Shown: piece after piece, positions 29,912 through 37,704 of the stretch
Position numbering within the stretch: position 1 is the stretch's first letter
Layout: each line of letters starts with the position of its first letter
From: Flavobacterium cupriresistens
GTDB taxonomy: Bacteria > Bacteroidota > Bacteroidia > Flavobacteriales > Flavobacteriaceae
Assembly (NCBI RefSeq): GCF_020911925.1
Contig: NZ_CP087134.1
Coordinates: 992,001-1,056,000, forward strand
Direction: 5' to 3'
DNA: 64,000 nucleotides
Made by a program: the position numbers and the translations under genes
Notes under the pieces: generated by a model
Database searches by the model: none
What the model was told of the DNA's origin: nothing
What the model saw: the letters and a program-made list of their open reading frames with translations, nothing else

Positions 29912-30658
29912 TTACTTTACGCTCTTAAATTCCAGTAATTTATTGTAAATCACCTGTCTTACCTGATCTCTCAGCTCTTTTCTGTTCTCGCCCGTAAGTC
30001 CTTTAGTTTCAATAAACGATAATATCTTACCTCTCATTTTACCGGGACTTCCGCTTAAAAAAGTATACGAAAATCGTTCTTTATTATCCGCAAAAACAAT
30101 CGGAACAATTGGAATTTGATGCTCTATGGCCAATCTAAAAGCCCCATCCTTAAACTCGTCTAGTAAAATTGATTCATCATCAGGAACTCCGCCTTCCGGA
30201 AAAATACAGATGCTTAATCCTTGATTTAGACGATCCTGAGCTCGTTTGAAAACATCATTTTTACTCTTCGACGAATTTCTGTCTACCAAAATACAAGTTC
30301 TTTTATAGAAAAATCCGAACAACGGAATCTTTACAAGCTCCTTTTTTCCAACAAAAACAAATGGATTTTTTATAATGGCCAGCATTAACATAATGTCTGT
30401 CATTGAAGTGTGATTAGCCACAATCATATAACTTTTGCCTCTTTCAAGCTTTTGTTCCCGTTTGATTTTGTAATAGAATCCCATTCCGTAGAGGATGAAT
30501 TTCGCCCAAATTCGCGCCATTCTGAAAAAATACGGATAACCACTTTCGGTTATAATCGAAGCCAGTAAAAACGGCAACATAATCAATATCGGGATGGCCA
30601 TTAAAATATAAAACCAAATGCGCCAAATGACCCAAAAAACAATTTTTATTCCTTTCAT
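29912..30658 (-). CDS. plsC: 1-acyl-sn-glycerol-3-phosphate acyltransferase
   Basis: Transfers an acyl chain to lysophosphatidic acid, giving phosphatidic acid for phospholipid synthesis at the inner membrane. The 248-residue protein has an N-terminal membrane helix pair (IVFWVIWRIWFYILMAIPIL, IMLPFLLASIITE). It also has the catalytic HX4D motif in NHTSMTD (about residues 82-88) and the glycerol-phosphate binding block FPEGGVPDD (about 153), plus PIVPIVFADN. EGG replaces the more common EGT, which occurs in this family. It is monocistronic between two terminators. A -7 promoter element sits immediately before the ATG. The gene symbol is used in the broad sense of the PlsC/AGPAT family. Confidence 0.88.
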   Translation of the reverse strand: MKGIKIVFWVIWRIWFYILMAIPILIMLPFLLASIITESGYPYFFRMARIWAKFILYGMGFYYKIKREQKLERGKSYMIVANHTSMTDIMLMLAIIKNPFVFVGKKELVKIPLFGFFYKRTCILVDRNSSKSKNDVFKRAQDRLNQGLSICIFPEGGVPDDESILLDEFKDGAFRLAIEHQIPIVPIVFADNKERFSYTFLSGSPGKMRGKILSFIETKGLTGENRKELRDQVRQVIYNKLLEFKSVK

Positions 30659-30663
30659 GGTTT

Positions 30664-30671
30664 CAAAAGTA
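30664..30671 (-). promoter_or_regulatory. Possible -7 element of the plsC promoter
   Basis: Minus strand TACTTTTG only 5 bp before the ATG of plsC (30658). No clear TTG is found 17-20 bp upstream. If used, the transcript would be leaderless. Confidence 0.35.
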
Positions 30672-30717
30672 ATAAATCGAAGGTGATTTATTATAAAAGA
30701 ATTTATTTTCGTAAAAA

Positions 30718-30900
30718 CTTTGCCAACTTTACGCCAAAGAACAAATAAACTTTGTGTACTTTACAAAAAACTTTGCGAACTTTGCGACCAGGAAAATAAA
30801 CCTGGCAAACTTTCCAATTAAAAAATACGAAATTTAGGGTTAAAATCAACAATAAACCATGCGAACTTTGCGGTTAAAACCTTGCATCTTTGCGGTTAAG
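30718..30900 (+). repeat. Degenerate 'AACTTTGCG' word repeat upstream of trpS
   Basis: The words CAACTTTACG, AAACTTTGTG, AAACTTTGCG, GAACTTTGCG (twice), AACTTTCC and CATCTTTGCGG occur repeatedly across about 180 bp before trpS. Several contain TTTG and mimic -7 elements. One GGTTTATTTTCC/GGAAAATAAACC-type inverted pair surrounds 30790. Confidence 0.5.
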
Positions 30901-30911
30901 AGAAAACTAGA

Positions 30912-31889
30912 ATGGCAAAAATACTTACCGGTGTTCAAAGTACAGGAACACCACATTTAGGCAACTTATTGGGAGCAATTATTCCCGCAATTGAATTATC
31001 TAACAATCCGGCAAACGAATCTTTTTTGTTTATCGCTGATTTACATTCGATTACACAAATCAAAGATGGTAAAACATTAAGAGAAAACACCTACAGTACA
31101 GCAGCAGCTTGGTTGGCCTGTGGTTTAAATCCCGATAAAGTTACTTTTTACAGACAGTCTGATGTCGCTCAAACAGCAGAACTAACCTGGTATTTAAGCT
31201 GTTTTTTTCCATTTCAACGTCTGACATTGGCCCATTCTTTCAAAGATAAAGCAGATCGTTTAGACGATGTAAACGCCGGACTTTTTACTTATCCGATGTT
31301 AATGGCTGCTGATATTTTATTGTATGACGCTCAATTTGTTCCCGTTGGAAAAGACCAATTACAGCACTTGGAAATTACTCGTGATGTAGCCTCTCGTTTC
31401 AATCACCAAATGGGTGAAACTTTTGTAATTCCTGAGGCTATAATTCAGGAAGACGGCATGTTGATCCCCGGAACTAATGGCGGAAAAATGAGTAAATCTG
31501 CTAATAATATTATCAATATTTTCCTTGACGATAAAACCTTACGCAAGCAGATAATGAGCATCGAGACAGACAGTACGCCACTTGAAGATCCAAAAAATCC
31601 GGACACTTGTAATGCCTTTGCTATCTATTCATTACTGGGCACCGAAGCACAAATTGCCGAAATGAGAGCCAATTATTTGGGCGGAAACTATGGTTATGGA
31701 CATGCCAAACAAGCCTTGTTTGAATTGATCACAGAAAAATTCAAAACCGAAAGAGAAAAATACAATTACTATATCACTAACCTTACTGAAGTAGAATTAC
31801 TTTTGAAAAAAGGAGCTGATAAAGCAGCACTCATCGCGAACGGTGTTTTACAACGTGCCCGCATTAAACTAGGCTTTGAACCATCATAA
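30912..31889 (+). CDS. trpS: Tryptophan-tRNA ligase
   Basis: Charges tRNA-Trp with tryptophan in the cytoplasm. The 325-residue class I synthetase begins MAKILTGVQSTGTPHLGNLL, containing the HIGH-type motif PHLGN (about 14-18), and carries the KMSKS loop GGKMSKS (about 193-199). Other family blocks are FIADLHSIT, the tryptophan-binding region MLMAADILLYDAQFVPVGKD and QHLEITRDVA. Length is normal. The start is the first ATG after a repeat-rich leader. A terminator follows 24 bp downstream. Certain identification. Confidence 0.97.
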   Translation: MAKILTGVQSTGTPHLGNLLGAIIPAIELSNNPANESFLFIADLHSITQIKDGKTLRENTYSTAAAWLACGLNPDKVTFYRQSDVAQTAELTWYLSCFFPFQRLTLAHSFKDKADRLDDVNAGLFTYPMLMAADILLYDAQFVPVGKDQLQHLEITRDVASRFNHQMGETFVIPEAIIQEDGMLIPGTNGGKMSKSANNIINIFLDDKTLRKQIMSIETDSTPLEDPKNPDTCNAFAIYSLLGTEAQIAEMRANYLGGNYGYGHAKQALFELITEKFKTEREKYNYYITNLTEVELLLKKGADKAALIANGVLQRARIKLGFEPS

Positions 31890-31912
31890 TTAGTCGTTTT
31901 AAGATATTATTT

Positions 31913-31949
31913 ATCCCTTTTCGAGCACAAAGCTTGGAAAGGGATTTTT
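31913..31949 (+). terminator. Rho-independent terminator of trpS
   Basis: Stem ATCCCTTTTC (31913-31922) / GGAAAGGGAT (31936-31945) with TTTTT following. Confidence 0.75.
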
Positions 31950-32065
31950 GTTTGAAAAAATCACCGAAATCCAGCATTTTATATATGTCCTTTCTAACTT
32001 ATATTTACGAGAAACAGAAAAGACGTTATTCTTAATAAAACATTAAAATTTACTCAAAAAAATAA

Positions 32066-32920
32066 CTACTTAGCTAATCTTGCCATAAAGAAAATCACTC
32101 TTAAAACAAGAACAATTATTCCTACTATTGCCCATGGCGACATACCTGAATCACTTGACGATGATGTTGTTTCATATGATTCCGTAAGTTTTTCTCTGTT
32201 TGCTTTTAAAAAACTATCCAATTCCGGATTAAGGGCATTATAATTACTCATCGCAATTATTGTAGCTTCCGTAAAAATCGATTTTATTTCTTGATTTAAA
32301 ATGGGGCTGGTTATTTTATTTTGCAGCAATCTAATTTTCATATCTGTATCAACTGATTTAAAATTTGCAAGCAAAGCATAAAAAGGTCTGAATTTTATAA
32401 AATAAATAGACTTAATATTGTGATCCCCCATCGAAAAATTTTGATCTAACTTGTCTAAAACAAAATCTAATTTACCTGTAACTCTCTCACGCAAAAAGTC
32501 TAATGATTCTTCCGGCAAATATTCTTTGACCATTAAAATGTCTTCAATAGCTTCAAAATCGTTCTGAGCCATTCTTTCCTCAATAAACAACGTCAATGCT
32601 TCTGATAAAAATCTAATAATGAATACTTTTACGGCCTCTAAACTAACTGAGACAGCATTATCAGAACTAAATCTATTACGTGAATAATTTTTCTTAGAAA
32701 ATAAATTATAAAGTATTCGATTATTTGAAATAGACAAAAGCTCATTTGGAAATTCATTCATTGCTAAAATCAAATTTGAAGCTACACTTGAATCTAAATT
32801 GGAATGCTGTGCACGTTCAATTTCAAATTGTTTCTGAATTTTTGCAATATCCTCAGGGTTAAATTCTCTTAAATTTGTTCTATAAATTCCGGCATTTTCG
32901 AATAATTCAATAATATTCAT
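32066..32920 (-). CDS. Uncharacterised tail-anchored protein
   Basis: The 284-residue protein has no recognised domain. It is rich in alpha helix (FNPEDIAKIQKQFEIERAQH, AVKVFIIRFLSEALTLFIEE, LDFLRERVTGKLDFVLDKLD). A Ser/Thr-rich linker (TTSSSSDSG) and one C-terminal membrane helix (WAIVGIIVLVLRVIFFMARL) follow, so the helical body probably sits in the cytoplasm anchored by its tail. There is no signal peptide. The frame extends to a Met at 32947, but MNIIELFENAGIYRTNLREF at 32920 looks more natural. It lies 73 bp after dprA on the same strand and may be co-transcribed with it. Function is unknown. Confidence 0.65.
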   Translation of the reverse strand: MNIIELFENAGIYRTNLREFNPEDIAKIQKQFEIERAQHSNLDSSVASNLILAMNEFPNELLSISNNRILYNLFSKKNYSRNRFSSDNAVSVSLEAVKVFIIRFLSEALTLFIEERMAQNDFEAIEDILMVKEYLPEESLDFLRERVTGKLDFVLDKLDQNFSMGDHNIKSIYFIKFRPFYALLANFKSVDTDMKIRLLQNKITSPILNQEIKSIFTEATIIAMSNYNALNPELDSFLKANREKLTESYETTSSSSDSGMSPWAIVGIIVLVLRVIFFMARLAK

Positions 32921-32993
32921 TAAAAAAGGGTTAAAAGTGAGGGGCAAAAATAAAATTTTAATATTTCAAACCTAATCTAATTAAAAATAAAGA

Positions 32994-34094
32994 TCAAATA
33001 GCCTCAAACAATTTACCCGGTAAAGGTCTTATTACTCCCTTAAGCTCCATTTTTAAAAGGATTCCGGAAATTTTATAAACAGGAAAATCACAACGAAGCG
33101 CAATGATATCCAGTACTTCTTTTCCGTTTTTTATTAGAAAATCGTAAATGTTTTGTTCCTCTGTATCTAAAGCTACAAACAGCTGTTTCTGAACTGGTTT
33201 TGCTTTATTTTCAATATCCCAGTTCAGCATGTAGATCAAATCGGCCGCACTGGTAAGCACGTTGGCCTTCTGGGTTTTAATCAGATCATTGCAACCCTTA
33301 CTGTACACATCTGTAACGCGGCCCGGAACAGCAAAAACATCACGGTTGTACTCATTTGCAAAATGGGCTGTAATGAGCGACCCTCCCCGATCTGCAGATT
33401 CAATTACAATTGTGGCCTCCGAGATTCCGGCAACAATGCGATTTCGACGAACAAAATTTTCCCTGTCCGGATTAGACGAACTCCAAAACTCGGTAATAAA
33501 ACCCCCTTTTTCTTCCATTCGGCCGATATACTTTTTGTGCGCTTTAGGGTAAACCTGATTTAATCCGTGGGCTAAAACACCAATGGTCTGTAAGTTGTTG
33601 TCCATTGCAAACTGATGCGCCACAATATCAACTCCATAGGCAAAACCACTAACAATTACGGGATCCAATGGTGCTAAATCTTCCAGTAGTGTCCTACAAA
33701 ATTCCAAACCATAGGAGGTAATCTGACGCGTTCCGACTATACTAATTATCTTTCTCTTTTTTAAATCAATATTTCCTGCAGAAAAAATCAAAACCGGCGC
33801 ATCAAAACAATGTTTCAGACGCTCCGGATACTGTTCTTCCTGAAAAAAAGAAACCTTTACCGTATTTGCTTTTATAAATTCTAATTCGACATTTGCCTTT
33901 TCAAAAACGGTTTTGTCTTTTATATTTTTCAATAAAACAGAGCCGATTCCGTCAATAGCAGCTAGCTGATTGGTTTTCGTTTTAAAAAAAGCCTCCGCAC
34001 TACCACAATGCAGCAACAATCTTTTAGCCAAAATATCTCCAACTCCATCCACTTTAAGTAGGGCTAATAAATAAAATAATTCCTGATCTGACAT
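32994..34094 (-). CDS. dprA: DNA-processing protein DprA
   Basis: DprA/Smf binds incoming single-stranded DNA during natural transformation and loads RecA. The 366-residue protein has an N-terminal helix-hairpin-helix/SAM-like part (VDGVGDILAKRLLLHCGSAE). The Rossmann-like DprA core (about 110-310) contains IVGTRQITSYG, VSGFAYGVDIVAHQFA, NFVRRNRIVAGISEATIVIE and GGSLITAHFANEYNRDVFAVPG. The C-terminal winged helix (about 300-366) fits the DprA WH domain. The start is the first ATG; the divergent neighbour begins 238 bp away. High certainty. Confidence 0.95.
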   Translation of the reverse strand: MSDQELFYLLALLKVDGVGDILAKRLLLHCGSAEAFFKTKTNQLAAIDGIGSVLLKNIKDKTVFEKANVELEFIKANTVKVSFFQEEQYPERLKHCFDAPVLIFSAGNIDLKKRKIISIVGTRQITSYGLEFCRTLLEDLAPLDPVIVSGFAYGVDIVAHQFAMDNNLQTIGVLAHGLNQVYPKAHKKYIGRMEEKGGFITEFWSSSNPDRENFVRRNRIVAGISEATIVIESADRGGSLITAHFANEYNRDVFAVPGRVTDVYSKGCNDLIKTQKANVLTSAADLIYMLNWDIENKAKPVQKQLFVALDTEEQNIYDFLIKNGKEVLDIIALRCDFPVYKISGILLKMELKGVIRPLPGKLFEAI

Positions 34095-34298
34095 CTTGCT
34101 AAAATATTATGTAAAATAGAGTCTATTAAAAACTCGATTTGAGGCAGCAAATATCTATAAATTAAAGTAATTTCTTAATAAAAAATAAGATAAATCGTTT
34201 TCGCACCCTATTCAACATGAAGCAAAAACACTTAACCATTTGAAAGTTAATTGTATATAAAATAAAGCGAATTGTTAATAACAATTGTGAATAAAATT

Positions 34299-34327
34299 TT
34301 GATAACTATATTCATTACCTAACTTTG
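34299..34327 (+). promoter_or_regulatory. Promoter of the HU/SPOR protein; predicted leaderless
   Basis: TTG at 34299-34301, 18 bases, TAACTTTG at 34320-34327. The ATG is at 34333, five bases after the -7 element. Confidence 0.65.
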
Positions 34328-34332
34328 TTACT

Positions 34333-35307
34333 ATGAAAATCGAAACTTACATATCGCAGTTATTGTATCGTTATCAGTGTGTAACGGTTCCAGGGTTTGG
34401 AGCATTTCTAACCGAAAATCACCCGGCAAGACTTAATGAAAGCACCAATTCGTTTTCTCCACCTAAGAAAACGATCGCATTCAATAGTCTTTTAAAAAAC
34501 AATGACGGATTATTAGCCAATCATATCGCTCAGACTGAAAATACTTCTTATGGTTTTGCCGTAAGTGCTATTACACATGAAGTTCTAAATTGGAAAAAAA
34601 TATTAGACGAACATGGTGTTCTGAATTTTAAAAACATTGGTGATATTCGTCTAAACGCTGATCAAAACATGGTTTTTACACCTAATGATCAGACCAACTT
34701 CTTATCTACTTCTTTTGGGTTAAGTCCGTTTGTTTCTCCTGTAGTAAAAAGAGAACTGTTCGAGAAAAAACTGGAAAAAATGGAAGAAAGAGAAACGGTT
34801 GCTTTATACGAAAATGAAGAGCACGTTAGAACTTCAAAACCATACTTGAGATATGCTGCTATTTTTGTTCTAGGTTTAGGAATTACCGGAAGTATCGGAT
34901 ATCCTTTGTACCAGAATCAAATTGCAAGTCAGACTCTTATTGTAGAAAGTGCTGTACAGAAAAAAGTACAAAACAAAATCCAGGAAGCGACCTTTTTTAT
35001 ACAAAGTCCATTACCGGCTGTAACACTTTCAGTAGATTCTGCTAAAACTGCAACTGAAGAAGTAGAAATAAAAACAATGCCTTACCACATTATGGCAGGT
35101 GCTTTCAGAAGCGAACAAAATGCCAGAAAAGCCTATAATCAATTGGTAAAAGACGGCTACAAAGCCAGAATGCTTGGCGAAAACAAACATGGTCTGTTTC
35201 CTGTTTTATACGGAAGTTATGCCACTATGAATGAAGCACAAAAAGCACAGAAAGAAATTCAAAAAGGAGAAAATCCGGATGCCTGGATTTTAGTCGAAAC
35301 GTTATAA
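34333..35307 (+). CDS. Membrane-anchored protein with CCDC81-like HU domains and a SPOR domain
   Basis: The 324-residue protein starts MKIETYISQLLYRYQCVTVP and continues GFGAFLTENHPARL. This is the pattern of the prokaryotic CCDC81-type HU domains (two, about 1-60 and 65-125). One membrane helix follows (about 175-195, YAAIFVLGLGITGSIGYPLY). A C-terminal SPOR domain (about 252-324, PYHIMAGAFRSEQNARKAYN ... FPVLYGSYATMNEAQKA) would lie in the periplasm, where SPOR domains bind denuded peptidoglycan at division sites. The HU domains face the cytoplasm; HU folds elsewhere bind DNA, but for the CCDC81 type this is not established. It stands alone, divergent from dprA, with its own promoter and terminator, just upstream of the parS-bearing repeat block. 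Architecture is clear; function is inferred. Confidence 0.85.
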   Translation: MKIETYISQLLYRYQCVTVPGFGAFLTENHPARLNESTNSFSPPKKTIAFNSLLKNNDGLLANHIAQTENTSYGFAVSAITHEVLNWKKILDEHGVLNFKNIGDIRLNADQNMVFTPNDQTNFLSTSFGLSPFVSPVVKRELFEKKLEKMEERETVALYENEEHVRTSKPYLRYAAIFVLGLGITGSIGYPLYQNQIASQTLIVESAVQKKVQNKIQEATFFIQSPLPAVTLSVDSAKTATEEVEIKTMPYHIMAGAFRSEQNARKAYNQLVKDGYKARMLGENKHGLFPVLYGSYATMNEAQKAQKEIQKGENPDAWILVETL

Positions 35308-35332
35308 ATTTTCAATTGCCACTTACTTAACT

Positions 35333-35368
35333 AAATCCTTTTTTCTTAAACCGAAAAAAGGATTTTTT
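35333..35368 (+). terminator. Rho-independent terminator of the HU/SPOR gene
   Basis: AAATCCTTTTTTC / GAAAAAAGGATTT (35333-35345 with 35353-35365) followed by TTT, 26 bp after the stop. Confidence 0.8.
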
Positions 35369-35929
35369 ATTTATACTCGTGCCAGTTTTACAAAATCTAC
35401 TTCTCGTATATCTGTTCCAGGTGAAAATAACTTTTGCCTTCAAAAGTTTAATTATTTATGAAAGTTTGTTGAAATGAAAATGATATTTTTTATAATTACT
35501 GGCCAGACGCTGTTTTAAAAAAAACGAATTATCACAGCCAAAGACCTTTACTTCTAGTCTTTTTGTTCCACAACTCGTTTTAATTTCGACAAAAAGACTC
35601 CCCGATTTAATTCAAAAATAACGCCGAAGGCGCCGATTTTTTTTGAAAAAATTGACTTCTAAAAAAGTTACATCCCTAAAATAAGTTCCATAATTTTCTA
35701 TATTATTACTGCCTAAAATCTATGATTTAATCCAGCTGTCACCCTGAGCGAAGTCGAAGGTTACGTTAGAAAATTTACACCTTTTTCACTTTCTCTGCGC
35801 TTCCTAAAGTTCAGAATTTACTAGATACTTATCCCTAGGCCAGTCTTCGACTTCGCTCAGGGTGACATAACGTACATAAGTGAGATTTGGAGGTGTAAAA
35901 CTAACGTACATCATTCTGTAAAGCTTATC

Positions 35930-35945
35930 CCTTCCACGTGAAAAC
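35930..35945. other. parS-like site, copy in tandem unit 1
   Basis: CCTTCCACGTGAAAAC, 12 of 16 positions match the parS consensus TGTTCCACGTGAAACA. Core CACGTG at 35935-35940. Confidence 0.5.
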
Positions 35946-36274
35946 TACATTGCAAAAATGGCTTTTGATCCTGGAGCTACTTTTATCAAAAATGAAATAA
36001 AGAGATCAGAGGATTGTTTTCTTGTTTCACGCTAAATTTTTTGTTTTTCTACGGCCTAAATCTACTAATTTAATCCAACTGTCACCCTGAGCGAAGTCGA
36101 AGGCTACGTTAGAAAATTTTCGCCTTTTTTCAGTTTTTCTGTGCTTCCTAAAGTTCGGAATTTGATAGATACATATCCTCCAGACCAGCCTTCGACTTCG
36201 CTCAGGGTGACATAACGTATATCAGTGAGATTTGAAGGTTTAAAACTAACGCACGTTATTTTGTAAAGCTTAGC

Positions 36275-36290
36275 CGTTCCACGTGGAAAC
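36275..36290. other. parS-like site, copy in tandem unit 2
   Basis: CGTTCCACGTGGAAAC, with the perfect 12-bp palindrome TTCCACGTGGAA inside. It sits at the same place in the unit as the unit 1 site. Confidence 0.6.
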
Positions 36291-36618
36291 TACATTTCAA
36301 AAATGGATTTAGATCTTGGAGTTACTTTTATCAAAAACGAAATAAAGAGATCAAAGGATCGTTTTATTGTGTCAGGTGAAATTTTAGTTTTTCTACTTCC
36401 TAAAGTCTCTAATTTAACCCAACAGTCACCCTGAGCGAAGTCGAAGGCTACGTTAGAAAATTTTCACCTTTTTTAAGTTATACTGTGCTTCCTCAAGTTT
36501 AGAATTTGATAGATACTCATCCTCTAGACCAGCCTTCGACTTCGCTCAGGTTGACATAACGTATAGCAGTGAGATTTGAAGGTTTAAAACTAACGTACAT
36601 TATTTTGTAAAGCTTAAC

Positions 36619-36634
36619 CGTTCCACGTGAAAAC
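36619..36634. other. parS-like site, copy in tandem unit 3
   Basis: CGTTCCACGTGAAAAC, 13 of 16 positions of TGTTCCACGTGAAACA, at the same place in the unit. Confidence 0.6.
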
Positions 36635-37248
36635 TACATTACAAAAATGGCTTTTGATCTTAAAGTTACTTTTTCAAAGAACAAAATAAAGAGATTTAAA
36701 GACTTCTTTTTTGTTTCAGGCGGAAGAATAGCTTTTTATTGTAAAAACAAAAAATACGGCTTAAAAAGCATGGTTTTGCGACTGTTTTCAAACTAACCAG
36801 CCATTTTACTTTTATCCAATCACTATTTGTTGTTATTAATGCTAAAAAACGCCGAAGGCGCCGATTTTTTTTTTTTTCGAATTTAAGCAAAGTCTTGGTC
36901 TCTCTTCGAAGTGATGCAAAATTCAATAAGTTTCACAACAAACTCCCTGCCTCTACTCCACAACCAAATCGTTTTGAAAAAAATCTCAAGAGTTTTATCT
37001 AAACTGGTCACACAACTTCTACCCAAAATATTCCTGCACAGGGTTTGCGCGAGTGATTCACTTATCTTAAAAATTAAAAAATTATCGATTCAAGAATCGT
37101 GTTTTATCGCTGTTTTTTTGTCGTTTTGGCATTTAGAAACCAAACGAGTCTTCGTCAAAAAACCATAACTAAAAATTAACACATTGTTAATCAAGATATT
37201 AAAAACATAAAAACAGGTAATTAGTCTAATGTTTTAGTGAATCCAAAA

Positions 37249-37264
37249 TGTTCCACGTGAAACT
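37249..37264. other. parS site
   Basis: TGTTCCACGTGAAACT, 15 of 16 positions identical to the widely conserved ParB target TGTTCCACGTGAAACA. It lies outside the tandem units. Confidence 0.8.
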
Positions 37265-37485
37265 ATTTTCGAATCTAAGACGTTTTAATTTTTCAAAACG
37301 ATTCAAAAAAAAATAAAATGAAGTCAATACAAAACGTTCTTTTTAAGACAGCACAGCTTGTTTTCTTTTGCTATAAAATCGCGTTATCAAACCAAAAACA
37401 ATAACAATTTACCGTTATCAAATTACATTTTATCACACTTATTACTTTGATTTTCGAATATCTCAATAAAATATTTCTTTCCCAG

Positions 37486-37508
37486 CCTTCGACTTCGCTC
37501 AGGGTGAC
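37486..37508 (+). repeat. Solo arm of the 'CTTCGACTTCGCTCAGGGTG' repeat
   Basis: Identical to the right arm of the 343-bp units, with no partner nearby. It shows the arm also exists as a dispersed element. Confidence 0.75.
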
Positions 37509-37561
37509 ACCCGTCTAAAATTGACCATTAAATAACTAATAATACCCATTTATCCCAAGCT

Positions 37562-37690
37562 TGAAACCTGAAACCTGAAACCTGAAACCTGAAACCTGAA
37601 ACTTGAAACCTGAAACTTGAAACTTGAAACTTGAAACTTGAAACTTGAATTTGGAATTTGAATTTGAATTTAGAATTTAGAATTTAAAAA
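37562..37690 (+). repeat. Heptanucleotide array TGAAACC/TGAAACT drifting into GAATTTG/GAATTTA
   Basis: About thirteen 7-bp units of TGAAACY in a row from 37562, then units of related sequence (TGAATTT, GGAATTT, AGAATTT) to about 37690. The array ends 15 bp from the stop of the helicase gene. Confidence 0.9.
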
Positions 37691-37704
37691 AATTGGAATT
37701 TTCC

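Larger units (their letters stand above)
35738..36767. repeat. Three tandem units of about 343 bp, each with a long inverted repeat and a parS-like site
   Basis: Units begin at 35738, 36081 and 36425 (GTCACCCTGAGCGAAGTCGA), spaced 343 and 344 bp. Each has a right arm with CTTCGACTTCGCTCAGGGTG (35844-35866, 36189-36211, 36533-36555). The third has one mismatch (GGTTGAC). Conserved blocks follow in the same order in all three: TAACGTA, GTGAGATTTG, TTCCACGTG, AAAAATGG and AATAAAGAGAT. The arms pair over 23 bp with a spacer of about 85 bp. Confidence 0.9.
35369..37704. other. 2.3-kb gene-free block with hairpins, tandem repeats and parS-like sites
   Basis: No credible gene was found on either strand. 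It contains: a hairpin AGTCTTTTTGT / ACAAAAAGACT (35556-35566 with 35589-35599); two copies of CGCCGAAGGCGCCG followed by a T-run (35622-35635 and 36850-36863); the 343-bp tandem units; parS-like sites; a lone repeat arm at 37486; and the heptanucleotide array. Short ORFs here (36696-36926 minus, 36911-37168 plus) have no family look. Confidence 0.7.

Noticed and set aside
35738..36767. CRISPR-like array
   Set aside because: Units are 343 bp, with similar sequence throughout rather than short repeats with unique spacers, and no cas genes are near.
36696..37168. Short ORFs of 76 and 85 codons in the gene-free block
   Set aside because: No signal peptide, domain, promoter or codon pattern; one overlaps the tandem unit and the GC-rich hairpin.
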